From Dyella solisilvae (GTDB taxonomy: Bacteria; Pseudomonadota; Gammaproteobacteria; Xanthomonadales; Rhodanobacteraceae): DNA of 64,000 bases. The translations under genes were made by a program, and so were the position numbers. Positions 41,865 to 51,592 of the stretch are shown piece after piece. Each line of letters starts with the position of its first letter. Position 1 is the first letter of the stretch. Under the pieces are notes generated by a model. The model saw nothing but the letters and a program-made list of their open reading frames with translations. It did not search any database and was not told where the DNA came from. The stretch is from NCBI RefSeq assembly GCF_003351225.1, contig NZ_QQSY01000003.1, positions 278,582-342,581 on the forward strand. The letters are read 5' to 3'.

Positions 41865-42026
41865 TCATCTCCCCGGCGGTCCGCTGACGAGCATCTGCCA
41901 GATCCAGACGACGAATCCATAAGAGGCGACGATTGCAATCGCCAGGATAGGAAACAGGGCAATGGTCAGCAGCAGGAAGACCGTGCGCTCCTGGCGCTTC
42001 AGGCCCATCTCCGGTGACGATTCCAT
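41865..42026 (-). CDS. napE: periplasmic nitrate reductase membrane component NapE
   Basis: The 53-residue protein reads MESSPEMGLKRQERTVFLLL, then a membrane helix (TIALFPILAIAIVASYGFVV) and WIWQMLVSGPPGR. KRQE-FLLLTIALFPILAIAIVASYGFVVW is the NapE pattern. GGAGG lies directly upstream of the ATG. It is the first gene of napEDABC, 78 bases before napD. The function of NapE is not established; it is found only with nap operons. Confidence 0.9.
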   Translation of the reverse strand: MESSPEMGLKRQERTVFLLLTIALFPILAIAIVASYGFVVWIWQMLVSGPPGR

Positions 42027-42231
42027 GCGCGCCTCCAGAAGGAAGGTAAGCTGTATCTGGGTCGGTGTTTCTAGCGTAGCACCGATTGGCAGTTGATCTG
42101 TGCACGCGGGATGGACGTGAAAGTGCCGCGTGCATTTTTTTCGTGCGGGTGTGGTTTCTACTTAAATCTGCCTTGCGCCGTGCGTGGGATTGCGGTGAAA
42201 GTCATGTGAAGTAACCAAGGGAGCAAGACAC

Positions 42232-42753
42232 ATGCGGCATGGTCGACAAGTACGAATTTTTCATGGGCTGATTCCATTCATGTTGTTGTGTGTGGTGCTG
42301 GCGATGGACGTCCGGGCGTCCGAGCCGGAAGTGCGCGTGTCGGCGCCAGGTCATGCGCCGTTGGCGCTCGATGCAGGCGCGCTGGCGGCCATGCCTCATG
42401 TCTCCGTCACGGCGGCGGCGCATGACGAGCCGCCGAGCGAATGGCGCGGCGTGCCGCTGCGGGAAATCCTGTTGCGCGCGGGCGCCCCGCTGGACAAGCC
42501 GCTGCATGGGCGGGACCTGGCGAGCTTCGTGCGGATCACGGCGAGCGATCATTACCAGGTGGTGTTTGCCCTGGCCGAGCTGGATCCCACACTGGGCCAC
42601 GCCCAGGCGATGCTGGTTGATCAGCGCAACGGTCAGCCGCTGGCGGGCGATGGCCCTTATCGACTGCTCGTGCCGGGCGAGCAACGTCCGGCGCGCTGGG
42701 TGCGCAACGTGACCGCCATTGAGGTCGTCGACGGCTCCCGTTCGCCGCCGTGA
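42232..42753 (+). CDS. secreted protein with sulfite-oxidase-type molybdopterin-binding fold, lacking cysteine
   Basis: The 173-residue product has a signal peptide (about 1-29, DVRAS) and one short domain. EWRGVPLREILLRAGAP, then VRITASDHYQVVFALAELDP, VDQRNGQPLAGDGPYRLLVPG and RWVRNVTAIEVV match the core of oxidoreductase molybdopterin-binding (SUOX-type) domains. The mature protein has no cysteine at all, so the usual Mo-ligating Cys is absent; it may not bind Mo or may bind it differently. It is divergent from napE (205-base gap) and surrounded by molybdoenzyme genes. The fold call is fair; the role is unknown. Confidence 0.75.
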   Translation: MRHGRQVRIFHGLIPFMLLCVVLAMDVRASEPEVRVSAPGHAPLALDAGALAAMPHVSVTAAAHDEPPSEWRGVPLREILLRAGAPLDKPLHGRDLASFVRITASDHYQVVFALAELDPTLGHAQAMLVDQRNGQPLAGDGPYRLLVPGEQRPARWVRNVTAIEVVDGSRSPP

Positions 42754-42762
42754 GCAACCGCT

Positions 42763-42993
42763 TCAGGTAGCGTCGGCGGGGGGCAGTGTCAGCGCGGCGA
42801 CGGCCTCCCTCGCCAGCGGAAGCAAATCGTCGCCCCCCTCGCCGAGATAGGCCTTGAGCTGGCGGCGCATCACCGGGTCCCAGAAGCGGGTGAGGTGGTC
42901 GCGCACGCCATTGACGGCGACGGTGTGGTCGGGCTCGGCCTGGAAGTAGGTCGCAATGTCGTTGGCCATGGTGACCAGTCGTTCGATGCGCAT
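42763..42993 (-). CDS. fdsD: formate dehydrogenase delta subunit FdsD
   Basis: The 76-residue product begins MRIERLVTMANDIATYFQAE and has VRDHLTRFWDPVMRRQL, the FdsD signature. In Cupriavidus and Rhodobacter FdsD is needed for a fully active soluble FDH. It lies two bases after fdhD at the 3' end of fdsGBA-fdhD-fdsD. It is convergent with the secreted sulfite-oxidase-fold gene, with only nine bases between them. Confidence 0.92.
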   Translation of the reverse strand: MRIERLVTMANDIATYFQAEPDHTVAVNGVRDHLTRFWDPVMRRQLKAYLGEGGDDLLPLAREAVAALTLPPADAT

Positions 42994-42995
42994 GA

Positions 42996-43838
42996 CTAGC
43001 CCTGTGCTGCGCCTGCCTGGAGGCGCTCGGGGTGGGTGTAGATGTTGTGGCTGTCGGGACGGGTGAAGCCGATCAGGGTGAGCCCGGCGCTGCGAGCCAG
43101 TTCGATCGCCAGGGCCGTGGGAGCGGAGATGGCGGCCAGGATGGTCATGCCGGCGCCCGCCGCCTTGGTGACCATTTCGTAGCTGGCCCGGCTGGTCACC
43201 AGCGCCAGGCCATCCTGCGGGTCATGGCCGGCGCGCGTCATGGCGCCGATCAGCTTGTCCAGCGCGTTGTGGCGGCCGACGTCCTCGCGCACCAACAGGA
43301 TCTCGCCTTCGCAATCCGCCCAGGCGGCCGCATGCACGGCGCCGGTGGCCAGGTTCATGGGTTGGCGCGATTGCAACTGGTGACGCGCACGTTCGAGCGC
43401 AGCGCGGGTGATGGTGTTGCCGGCGCCCACGGGGTGATGGTGGCGGATCACGTTCTCCAGATCCCGCGTGCCACAGATGCCGCAGCCGCTGCGGCCGGGA
43501 AGCAGGCGTTCGGCCTGTTCCGCGAGCTTGGCCCCGGGGGCGTTGTCGGTCACCCGCATGGCGAGCTCGACGCCTTCCAGCAGGGCGTGGCGCTCCACCT
43601 GCAGCAGTTGCGAGGGTTCGCTGATCAGGCCTTCGCTAAGGGAAAAGCCCAGCGCGAAGTCGTCGAGGTCATGCGGGGTGGCCATCATCACCGCGAAGCT
43701 GGCGCCGTTGTAGACCATGGCGACAGGGACCTCCTCCGCGATGCAGTCCTCCGCCTGTGTGACCTGGCCATGCTGCCAGCGCTCCACCTCGCGGGAGACG
43801 TAGCCCGGTGGCGCGGCATGGTCTCTCGCGACGCTCAA
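42996..43838 (-). CDS. fdhD: formate dehydrogenase accessory sulfurtransferase FdhD
   Basis: The 280-residue product shows EEVPVAMVYNGASFAVMMAT, the CGICG motif with two cysteines in GRSGCGICGTRDLE, and REDVGRHNALDKLIGAMTRA, all typical of FdhD. It moves sulfur from IscS to the Mo cofactor of formate dehydrogenase. The only plausible start is TTG 43838, which overlaps the fdsA stop by four bases (TTGA) and gives the family's usual length; longer frames add non-family sequence inside fdsA. The rare TTG start and the overlap suggest coupling to fdsA at low level. Confidence 0.94.
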   Translation of the reverse strand: MSVARDHAAPPGYVSREVERWQHGQVTQAEDCIAEEVPVAMVYNGASFAVMMATPHDLDDFALGFSLSEGLISEPSQLLQVERHALLEGVELAMRVTDNAPGAKLAEQAERLLPGRSGCGICGTRDLENVIRHHHPVGAGNTITRAALERARHQLQSRQPMNLATGAVHAAAWADCEGEILLVREDVGRHNALDKLIGAMTRAGHDPQDGLALVTSRASYEMVTKAAGAGMTILAAISAPTALAIELARSAGLTLIGFTRPDSHNIYTHPERLQAGAAQG

Positions 43839-46777
43839 GCGGGCTTCACCGACTGTTCGAGCAGCGCCTCCTGCGTTTCGGTGAACGCACGATGGCGCTT
43901 CTGCCACTCGGACGGCTGGTTGACGCGGGTGACCTGCACCGCCGTGACCTTGTACTCCGGGCAATTGGTGGCCCAGTCGGAGTTTTCGGTGGTGATCACG
44001 TTGGCGCCCGAGCCCGGGAAGTGGAACGTGGTGTAGACCACGCCCGGCTGCATGCGCTCGGAGATCATCGCGCGCAGCACCGTGTCACCGGCGCGGCTGA
44101 CAATGCCGACCCAATCGCCCTCGGCGATGCCGCGCTCCTCCGCATCGTGCGGATGAATCTCGAGGCGGTCCTCGTCATGCCACATCACGTTGGCGGTGCG
44201 GCGCGTCTGCGCCCCCACGTTGTACTGGCTGAGGATGCGGCCGGTGGTGAGGATGAGCGGATACTCGGTGCTGACCTTCTCTGAGGTCGGCACGTACTCG
44301 GTGAGCATGAAGTGACCCTTGCCGCGCACGAACTCGTCCACGTGCATTACCGGCGTGCCCAACGGATGCTCCTCGTTGCACGGCCACTGGATAGATCCGA
44401 GCTCGTCGATCTTGTCGAAGCTGATGCCGTGGAAGGTCGGCGTGAGCGCGGCGATCTCGTCCATGATCTCGGAGGCATGCGTGTAATGCATCGGGTAGCC
44501 CATGGCCTGCGCAAGCAACTGGGTGATCTCCCAGTCCGCATAGCCGCCCTTGGGGTCCATGACCTTTCGCACGCGAGAGACGCGGCGTTCGGCGTTGGTG
44601 AAGGTGCCGTCTTTTTCCAGGAAGGAGCTGCCCGGCAGGAAAACGTGCGCGAACTTGGCCGTCTCGTTGAGGAACAGGTCCTGCACCACGATGCATTCCA
44701 TCGCGGTGAGCGCCGCCGTCACGTGCTGCGTGTCGGGGTCTGACTGCGCGATATCTTCGCCCTCGATGTAGACGCCCTTGAAGCTGCCATCGAGCGCCGC
44801 TTCGAACATGTTGGGAATGCGCAGGCCGGGCTCGGCGAGCAGGGTGACGCCCCAGGCCTGTTCAAAGGAGTGCCGCACCGCGTCGTCGCCCACATGGCGA
44901 TAGGCGGTGAATTCGTGCGGGAACGAGCCCATGTCGCACGAACCCTGCACGTTGTTCTGCCCGCGCAGCGGGTTGACGCCCACGCCCTTGCGGCCGATGT
45001 TGCCGGTGGCCATCGCGAGGTTGGCGATGCCCATCACCGCGGTTGAGCCCTGGGCATGCTCGGTAACGCCCAGGCCGTAGTAGATCGCCGCGTTGCCGCC
45101 GGTCGCGTACAGCCGCGCCGCGTCCCGCACCATCTCTGCCGGCACGCCGGTCACCGACTCCATCGCCTCGGGGCTGTACTTGTCCTGCGCCACCAGGGCG
45201 CGCCATCTGGCGAAGGGTTCCGGCTCGCAGCGGCGGGCCACGAAATCCTCGTCCAGCAGACCTTCGGTCACGATGACGTGGGCCAGGCTGTTGAGCATGG
45301 CGACGTTGGTGCCGGGGCGCAGCTTGAGGTGATAGTCAGCCTGCACATGTGGCGTGCGGACCAGGTCGATGCGGCGAGGATCGATCACGATCAGCCTGGC
45401 GCCGGCGCGCAGCCTGCGCTTCATCTGCGAGCCGAACACTGGATGTGCGTCGGTGGGATTGGCGCCGATCACCAGCACGACTTCGGTCGATTCGATCGAG
45501 TCGAAATCCTGGGTGCCGGCCGACTCGCCCATGGTGGACTTGAGGCCATAACCGGTCGGCGAATGACAGACGCGGGCGCAGGTGTCTACGTTGTTGTTGC
45601 CAAAGCCGGCGCGCACCAGCTTCTGCACCAGGTACGTCTCTTCATTGGTGCAGCGCGAGGAGGTGATGCCGCCTATGGCGTGCTTGCCGTAGCGGGCCTG
45701 GATCCGCTTGAATTCGCTGGCGACGTGGGCGATGGCTTCTTCCCAGGTCACCACCCGCCACGGATCGGAAATCCGGGCGCGGATCATCGGCGTGGTGATG
45801 CGATCAGGGTGGGTGGCGTAGCCGATGGCGAAGCGACCCTTGACGCAGGAGTGGCCGTGATTCGCCTGACCGTCCTTGTTGGGGACCATGCGCATCACTT
45901 CCTGACCCTTCATTTCGGCGCGGAAGCTGCAGCCGACACCACAATAGGCGCAGGTGGTGACCACGCTGTGTTCGGCCTGGCCCTTGTCGATCAGCGACTT
46001 CTCCGACAGCGTGGCGGTGGGGCAGGCTTGCACGCAGGCGCCGCAGGAGACGCATTCGGAGTCGAGGAAGCGATTGTCCTGGCTGGCGGCCACCTTGGAG
46101 TCGAAGCCGCGGCCCTGGATGGTCAGGGCAAACGTGCCCTGGACTTCTTCGCACGCCCGCACGCAGCGCGAGCAGACGATGCACTTGGACGGATCGAAGG
46201 CGAAATAGGGATTGGATTCGTCCTTGCCGACGAAAAGCGGGTTGGGCACGGTCTTTGGTGATCGCCCCTGATCATCGGCGCCCAAGGCCGTCCATCCGTA
46301 GCCGGACTTCTCCATATCGATTTCGGGGTGGACGTGGTTGGCGCCGTCATAGCCGTAGCGCACCTCGCGCAGGCCGACCACGCCGGCCATGTCCTGCAAC
46401 TCGCAATGGCCGTTGGCGGGGCAGGTGAGGCAATCCAGCGGGTGGTCGGAGATGTACAGCTCCATCACGCCACGACGGATCTCGGCCAGCTTGGGCGTCT
46501 GCGTGTTCACCTTCATGCCTGCGCTGACCAGGGTGGTGCACGAGGCCGGGTAACCCTTGCGGCCCTCGATTTCCACCAGGCACAGGCGACAGGAGCCGAA
46601 CGCATCAAGCATCTCGGTGGCGCACAGCTTGGGGATGGCGATGCCGGCCTGCGCCGCCGCGCGCAGCACGGAGGTGCCCTCGGGCACGCACACGCTGCGG
46701 CCGTCGATGTCCAGCTCCACCATGGTCCCCGAGGTGGACTTCGGTGTGCCGTAATCGATCTCGACGATGGACAACAT
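43835..46777 (-). CDS. fdsA: NAD-dependent formate dehydrogenase alpha (catalytic) subunit FdsA
   Basis: The 980-residue product has a 2Fe-2S ferredoxin domain (CRLCLVE), the NuoG-like HCELQ site, two 4Fe-4S motifs (CIVCSRCVRAC and CVSCGACVQACP), a further 4Fe-4S site (CAYCGVGC) and the bis-MGD catalytic domain. The Mo-ligating Cys is in VCHSPTGYGL. It oxidises formate to CO2 and passes electrons to FdsB/FdsG and NAD+. Cysteine in place of selenocysteine fits the FdsABG class. It lies 14 bases after fdsB. Confidence 0.97.
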   Translation of the reverse strand: MLSIVEIDYGTPKSTSGTMVELDIDGRSVCVPEGTSVLRAAAQAGIAIPKLCATEMLDAFGSCRLCLVEIEGRKGYPASCTTLVSAGMKVNTQTPKLAEIRRGVMELYISDHPLDCLTCPANGHCELQDMAGVVGLREVRYGYDGANHVHPEIDMEKSGYGWTALGADDQGRSPKTVPNPLFVGKDESNPYFAFDPSKCIVCSRCVRACEEVQGTFALTIQGRGFDSKVAASQDNRFLDSECVSCGACVQACPTATLSEKSLIDKGQAEHSVVTTCAYCGVGCSFRAEMKGQEVMRMVPNKDGQANHGHSCVKGRFAIGYATHPDRITTPMIRARISDPWRVVTWEEAIAHVASEFKRIQARYGKHAIGGITSSRCTNEETYLVQKLVRAGFGNNNVDTCARVCHSPTGYGLKSTMGESAGTQDFDSIESTEVVLVIGANPTDAHPVFGSQMKRRLRAGARLIVIDPRRIDLVRTPHVQADYHLKLRPGTNVAMLNSLAHVIVTEGLLDEDFVARRCEPEPFARWRALVAQDKYSPEAMESVTGVPAEMVRDAARLYATGGNAAIYYGLGVTEHAQGSTAVMGIANLAMATGNIGRKGVGVNPLRGQNNVQGSCDMGSFPHEFTAYRHVGDDAVRHSFEQAWGVTLLAEPGLRIPNMFEAALDGSFKGVYIEGEDIAQSDPDTQHVTAALTAMECIVVQDLFLNETAKFAHVFLPGSSFLEKDGTFTNAERRVSRVRKVMDPKGGYADWEITQLLAQAMGYPMHYTHASEIMDEIAALTPTFHGISFDKIDELGSIQWPCNEEHPLGTPVMHVDEFVRGKGHFMLTEYVPTSEKVSTEYPLILTTGRILSQYNVGAQTRRTANVMWHDEDRLEIHPHDAEERGIAEGDWVGIVSRAGDTVLRAMISERMQPGVVYTTFHFPGSGANVITTENSDWATNCPEYKVTAVQVTRVNQPSEWQKRHRAFTETQEALLEQSVKPA

Positions 46778-46791
46778 GGGGCTCTACCTCC

Positions 46792-48351
46792 TCAGACGGC
46801 CGCCTTGCCGACGTGGTCCGTGAAATCCTCGTGGAAATGATCGAGCGCGCTGAGCACCGGGAACGGCGTCATGCCGCCCAGCGCGCACAGCGAACCGGCG
46901 ACCATCGTCTGGCACAGATCGCGCAGCAGCACCTCGTTGCGCTCGCGCTCGACGGCGTCGCCGGTGAGCATGCGGTCGATCACCTCGACGCCGCGAACCG
47001 AACCTATCCGGCAGGGCGTGCACTTGCCGCAGGATTCGATCGCGCAGAAGGTCATGGCGTAGCGCGCCTGCGCGGCCATGTCGACGGTATCGTCGAACAC
47101 CACCACACCACCGTGGCCAAGCATGCCGCCGATCGCGGCGATGGCTTCGTAGTCGACCGGCGTATCCAGTTGCGCCGCCGGAATATAGGCGCCCAGCGGG
47201 CCGCCCACCTGCACTGCGCGCACTGGCCTGCCGCTCGCGGCGCCGCCGCCGTAATGCTCGATGAGTTCACGCAGGCTCAGCCCGAAGGCGCACTCAACCA
47301 GGCCGGGGCGCTTGAGGTTGCCCGCCAGCTGGATGGGCAGCGTGCCGCGCGACTTGCCGATGCCGTAATCGCGGTAATAAGCCGCGCCGTGCTCCAGGAT
47401 GAGGGGAACGGTGGCCAGCGTGACCACGTTGTTCATCACCGTGGGTTTGCCAAACAGACCCTGGACGGCGGGAACCGGGGGCTTGAAGCGTACCTGGCCG
47501 CGCTTGCCTTCCAGCGATTCAAGCAGCGAAGTCTCTTCGCCGCAAATGTAGGCGCCTCCGCCCATGCGCACTTCGAGATGGAACGCCTTGCCGCTGCCGC
47601 GCACATCGTCGCCGAGGTAACCGGCCGCCTGTGCGGCGGCGATGGCCGCCTCCATCGCACGCTGGGCGTGCGGGTACTCGACGCGCAGGTAGATGTAGCC
47701 GCGTGTGGCGCCCACCGCGAGGCCGGCGATGGTCATGCCCTCGATCAGTACGAACGGGTCACCTTCGATGATCATGCGGTCGGCGAACGTGCCTGAGTCG
47801 CCCTCGTCGGCATTGCACACCACGTACTTCTGGGTGGACGGTGTATCCAGGCAGGTCTTCCACTTGATGCCGGCAGGGAAGGCGGCGCCGCCGCGTCCGC
47901 GCAAGCCGGAGTCCAGCACGACCTGCACGATGGATGGCCCGGCCATGCCCAGCGCGGCCGCGAGTCCGCGGTAGCCGCCGTGGGCGAGGTAATCGTCCAG
48001 GCTGCGCGGGTCAACGACGCCCACGCGCGCGCAGGTGAGGCGCTGCTGGTTCTTCAGGTAGTCGATCTCGCTGGTCGGGCCGTGCGCGAGCGGGTGCTTG
48101 CCGCCGTGCAGGAAATCCGCGTCGAACAGCGCCGACACGTCGTCTGCGCTTACCGGGCCATAGGCGACGCGGCCGGCGGAGGTCTCGACTTCAACCAATG
48201 GTTCTAGCCAGTACAGGCCGCGCGAACCATTGCGTTTCAGATGTACATCGATGCCGCGTCGTGAAGCTTCCGCGGTGATCGCGGTCGCGACGGCTTCCGC
48301 GCCCACCGAGAGGGCACCGGCGTCACATGGCACGTAAATCGTGATGCTCAT
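46792..48351 (-). CDS. fdsB: formate dehydrogenase beta subunit FdsB (NADH-oxidoreductase, NuoF/E-like)
   Basis: The 519-residue product has an N-terminal thioredoxin-like region (about 1-110), the NuoF domain with [17 protein letters not shown] for [18 protein letters not shown] and [15 protein letters not shown] for FMN, and a C-terminal 4Fe-4S site ([11 protein letters not shown]). It transfers electrons from the formate site to NAD+. The start is the ATG giving [12 protein letters not shown], which overlaps the fdsG stop (ATGA); an upstream extension in frame lies inside fdsG and is not family sequence. Confidence 0.96.
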   Translation of the reverse strand: MSITIYVPCDAGALSVGAEAVATAITAEASRRGIDVHLKRNGSRGLYWLEPLVEVETSAGRVAYGPVSADDVSALFDADFLHGGKHPLAHGPTSEIDYLKNQQRLTCARVGVVDPRSLDDYLAHGGYRGLAAALGMAGPSIVQVVLDSGLRGRGGAAFPAGIKWKTCLDTPSTQKYVVCNADEGDSGTFADRMIIEGDPFVLIEGMTIAGLAVGATRGYIYLRVEYPHAQRAMEAAIAAAQAAGYLGDDVRGSGKAFHLEVRMGGGAYICGEETSLLESLEGKRGQVRFKPPVPAVQGLFGKPTVMNNVVTLATVPLILEHGAAYYRDYGIGKSRGTLPIQLAGNLKRPGLVECAFGLSLRELIEHYGGGAASGRPVRAVQVGGPLGAYIPAAQLDTPVDYEAIAAIGGMLGHGGVVVFDDTVDMAAQARYAMTFCAIESCGKCTPCRIGSVRGVEVIDRMLTGDAVERERNEVLLRDLCQTMVAGSLCALGGMTPFPVLSALDHFHEDFTDHVGKAAV

Positions 48352-48848
48352 GTCGACTCCGCCTCGAGCCAGGCGTCGAATCGTTCGGGGGTCATGCGCC
48401 CCTTGAGTTCGCCGTCCACCATCATCGCGGGCGAACACGCGCAGTTGCCGAGGCAATAGACCGGCTCGAGCGTATAGGCGCCATCGGACGTGGTCTGGTG
48501 AAAGTCCACGGCCAGGCGACGCTTGACATGTTGTTCGAGCGCAACGGCGCCCATCGCCTGGCAGGATTCGGCACGACACAGCTGGATCACGTGCCGACCC
48601 GCCGGCTGCTGCCGGAAGTAGTGATAGAAGCTGATCACCCCATGGACATCAGCGCGCGAGAGATTCATCTCTCGCGCGATGAGTGGCGTTGCTTCTTCAG
48701 GTACGTAACCCAGCGCGTCCTGCACCCCATGCAGAATGGGGAGCAGGGCGCCTGGCGTACCTTTCAGCCGCGTGGTCACTTCGAGCACCGCCACGCGGAT
48801 GTGCTCGGGAATGGCCGGCAGCATGGCGATATCTATCGCTCGTTTCAT
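48348..48848 (-). CDS. fdsG: formate dehydrogenase gamma subunit FdsG (NuoE-like)
   Basis: The 166-residue product is a 2Fe-2S thioredoxin-fold protein. Its cluster cysteines can be read at Cys91 and Cys96 (CRAESC) and Cys132 and Cys136 (CLGNC). [20 protein letters not shown] is the NuoE/HoxE family core. It receives electrons for transfer to FdsB. The start is the ATG giving [12 protein letters not shown]. It is 22 bases downstream of the transporter gene. Confidence 0.96.
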   Translation of the reverse strand: MKRAIDIAMLPAIPEHIRVAVLEVTTRLKGTPGALLPILHGVQDALGYVPEEATPLIAREMNLSRADVHGVISFYHYFRQQPAGRHVIQLCRAESCQAMGAVALEQHVKRRLAVDFHQTTSDGAYTLEPVYCLGNCACSPAMMVDGELKGRMTPERFDAWLEAEST

Positions 48849-48870
48849 GTTTCCACCATCGTGGACCACG

Positions 48871-50529
48871 TCAGAACAGGGCGGCAGCCTTGGTGATAGC
48901 TATCCATACACCGATCAGGAAAGGAATGCCAACCGCTGCCCAGGCGATCACGCCCACGAGGCCGAAGCCGCCGCGCGCCGCATGCTGCGCACTGACGGAG
49001 AGGGCCGCCGCTTCGTGTTGCAGGGAAAGCTCGCGATCCAACTCTTCATCGGTCATGTGTGCACTTTCCTTCACCGGCCGAACCAGCAGATTGCAGATCA
49101 TGCCGACCAGAAGGAGTACGGCGAGGATGTAGAGCGTCCGGTCGTAGACCAGGTTCTTGGCAACCCCTGCGTTGAGCTGCGCCTCGCGGACCGCGGCGAT
49201 CAGGAACGGACCCACGATGCCCGCCACTGACCAGGCCGTCAGCAGGCGACCATGGATGGCGCCCACCATCTGCGTGCCGAAGATATCCGAGAGATAGGCC
49301 GGCACGGTGGAGAAGCCGCCTCCGTACATCGACAGGATCACGCACACTGCGATCACGAAGGCCCCGGCGAGCCCCATGTGGCCGAGCGTGGGCAGCGAGC
49401 AGTACAGCGCAATGCCAAGCGCAAAGAAGATGAAGTACGTGGTCTTGCGTCCGATGAAGTCGGAAGTCGACGCCCAGAAGATGCGCCCCAGGCTGTTGAA
49501 CAGGCTGATCAGGCCAACGAGGCCCGCCGCCGAGGCGACAATCGCAGCCTTTTGTGCTGCGCTGAGTTCGACCGCGCTGTCCAGCCCGAGCAACTTGCCA
49601 CCGAACACGTCCTGGAACATCGGGCTCGCCATCGACAACACGCCGATGCCCGCCGTCACGTTCACGCACAACACCGTCCAGATCAGCCAGAACTGCGGCG
49701 TCTTCCATGCCTGGTTCAAATGCACGTGGCGATGCGTGATGAGCTTGTTCGACGATTCGGACGGCGGCGTCCAGCCCAGGGGCCGCCAACCGGTAGGTGG
49801 TACGCGGAAGCCGAAGGCGCCTGCCGACATGGCGACGAAATAAAGCAGCCCCATGCAGACCAGGGTGGAAGACACGCCGGGCACGCCGTTGGTGGTGAAC
49901 TTCTGCATCAGCGCCACGGCGATCGGGGCGCCGATCATCGCGCCGCCGCCATAGCCCATGATGGCGAAGCCGGTGGCCAGTCCTCGTCGGTCGGGGAACC
50001 ATTTGATCAGGGTCGACACGGGCGATATGTAGCCCAGGCCCTGGCCTATTCCTCCCAATACGCCGGCGCCGAGATAGACCAGCCATAGCTGGTGCATCGA
50101 CACGCCGATTCCGCCGATGACAAGGCCGCCACCCCAACATAGCGCAGCGATGAAGCCAGCCCTGCGGGGCCCCGCGCGCTCCAGCCAGGCGCCCCAGATC
50201 GCGGCGGAAATGCCGAGCATGGCGATGAAGGTTTCGAAGATGTGATTGACCGCAGGGACCGTCCAGTTGCAGCCGGTGGCGAACAGCTGGGCCAGGAAGC
50301 CGAGTTTCGCGCATGCGGCCGGATCGGCCTCGGTCACCAGTTTCGTCATCGGCAGCCAGAAGACGGAAAACCCGTAGGCCATGCCGATACTCAGATGGAT
50401 GGCCAGCGCTGCTGGCGGCACCAGCCAGCGATTGAAATGAGGGCCTGCAATGGTGCGTTCCCTGGCGAGTAATCCCGGCGTCCCTCCATGCGCCGAATCA
50501 AGGACATCTGCTTCCGGTACGCTCACCAT
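48871..50529 (-). CDS. OFA-family MFS transporter (oxalate/formate antiporter type), with fused small-subunit-like tail
   Basis: The 552-residue product has about 12 membrane helices with [20 protein letters not shown] and [20 protein letters not shown], typical of OFA-type major facilitators. After a charged stretch ([19 protein letters not shown]) an extra helix closes the protein ([20 protein letters not shown], ending KAAALF). A short separate protein with that pattern often accompanies OFA transporters. The ATG giving [12 protein letters not shown] has GGGGGAG upstream. It begins the fds transcript, so formate is the likely substrate. Oxalate or another monocarboxylate is possible. Confidence 0.88.
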   Translation of the reverse strand: MVSVPEADVLDSAHGGTPGLLARERTIAGPHFNRWLVPPAALAIHLSIGMAYGFSVFWLPMTKLVTEADPAACAKLGFLAQLFATGCNWTVPAVNHIFETFIAMLGISAAIWGAWLERAGPRRAGFIAALCWGGGLVIGGIGVSMHQLWLVYLGAGVLGGIGQGLGYISPVSTLIKWFPDRRGLATGFAIMGYGGGAMIGAPIAVALMQKFTTNGVPGVSSTLVCMGLLYFVAMSAGAFGFRVPPTGWRPLGWTPPSESSNKLITHRHVHLNQAWKTPQFWLIWTVLCVNVTAGIGVLSMASPMFQDVFGGKLLGLDSAVELSAAQKAAIVASAAGLVGLISLFNSLGRIFWASTSDFIGRKTTYFIFFALGIALYCSLPTLGHMGLAGAFVIAVCVILSMYGGGFSTVPAYLSDIFGTQMVGAIHGRLLTAWSVAGIVGPFLIAAVREAQLNAGVAKNLVYDRTLYILAVLLLVGMICNLLVRPVKESAHMTDEELDRELSLQHEAAALSVSAQHAARGGFGLVGVIAWAAVGIPFLIGVWIAITKAAALF

Positions 50530-50898
50530 AAGCAACTCCCCCATTGTCGCCAGGCCAAGTGGCCCGGCATCACGCCCGATCTTCAAGGCGTCGGCGCCAG
50601 CGGCGCCACCCTACTTAAGTCGAACAACGGGCGGAGTTAAGTCGGGTGGCTCGGCAGTGTGTTGCGTCGCAACACTTGCGTAAATCCATGATCTTGCTTG
50701 GCGGGTTCGTGACTGACGCGGTTGTATGACAGTCACGGTGACGAGGATCCAGGCTGCAGCGAATCGGCAGGTTGCGGGGCGCCGGCCGGTAAAGATGCGC
50801 AGGCGCCGCCGTGGCCCCTCGCTGTCCAACCCGGCGGCAACCGATGTCTGGCCAGGCATTCACCTACGGGTAACAGGAAGCGCGAGCGTTTCCGTGGC
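50530..50898. other. 369-base non-coding region upstream of the formate operon
   Basis: No gene seen. It contains the direct repeat TTAAGTCG at 50615-50622 and 50637-50644, 22 bases apart (two helical turns), and a 17-base palindrome at 50659-50675. It must hold the promoter for the transporter-fds operon. Confidence 0.6.
50659..50675. promoter_or_regulatory. perfect 17-base palindrome, operator candidate
   Basis: GTGTTGCGTCGCAACAC has eight-base arms around a single T, about 130 bases before the transporter start. No T-run follows and it is more than 200 bases from narL, so an operator is more likely than a terminator. The regulator is unknown. Confidence 0.5.
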
Positions 50899-51564
50899 TC
50901 AGTCGTCTTCGTGCAGGCCGCGCTCCACGGCATAGACGGCCATCTGCACACGGCTGCTGAGGCTGAGCTTCTTCAGGATGTTTTGCACGTGCGCCTTGAC
51001 CGTGCTCTCGGCGACGCTCAGCGCGCGGGCGATTTCCTTGTTGCTTTCGCCACGCGCCACGCTCCGGACAATGTCGCGCTCGCGCGCGGTGAGCCTGTCG
51101 TCGGATTCCGTGGCCGCGGGTGTTTCCTGCAGCGCCTTGGCCGGCGCACGTAGCTGCGCCACGAGTTTGGCGGTCATGTCATCGGCGATGACAGAGCTTC
51201 CGGCGGCCGCCTTGCGGACGCCATCAATGAGCGTGTCGGCCTCGATGTTCTTCACCAGATACCCGCAGGCGCCGGTTCGCAACGCCATGACCAGTTCCTC
51301 GGCATCTTCCGATACGGTCAGGATCACGACACAAGCGTCGGGAACGTCCTGGATCAGTAGCTGCAGTGTTTCGAGGCCCGAGAGTCCCGGCATGTTGAGG
51401 TCCAGCAAAATCACGTCGGGGCGCTGCCGCTTGGCGCGCTTGATGCCTTCCAGCCCGTCGGCGGCCTCGTCCACCACGGTGATGTCTGACTGCCGCTCCA
51501 GCAGGAGGCGAATGCCCGAACGAAACAGGGCGTGGTCGTCGATCAGCAGAATGCGAATGGTCAT
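50899..51564 (-). CDS. narL: nitrate/nitrite response regulator NarL
   Basis: The 221-residue product has a receiver domain (acidic IDDH, phospho-acceptor Asp55 in LLDLNMPG, Lys in YLVKN) and a C-terminal LuxR-type HTH (LTARERDIVRSVARGESNKE, then VKAHVQNILKKLSL). NarL controls nar, nap and fdn-type genes when phosphorylated by NarX. The start is the ATG giving MTIRILLIDDHALF. It follows narX by 28 bases. It is a NarL rather than another LuxR-type regulator by context and high similarity in the HTH. Confidence 0.93.
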   Translation of the reverse strand: MTIRILLIDDHALFRSGIRLLLERQSDITVVDEAADGLEGIKRAKRQRPDVILLDLNMPGLSGLETLQLLIQDVPDACVVILTVSEDAEELVMALRTGACGYLVKNIEADTLIDGVRKAAAGSSVIADDMTAKLVAQLRAPAKALQETPAATESDDRLTARERDIVRSVARGESNKEIARALSVAESTVKAHVQNILKKLSLSSRVQMAVYAVERGLHEDD

Positions 51565-51592
51565 GCGGGATCCGTCCATCGAATGAAATTGT

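Noticed and set aside
42027-42231. FNR-like site before napE
   Set aside because: A TTGAT half occurs but no second half at the right distance.
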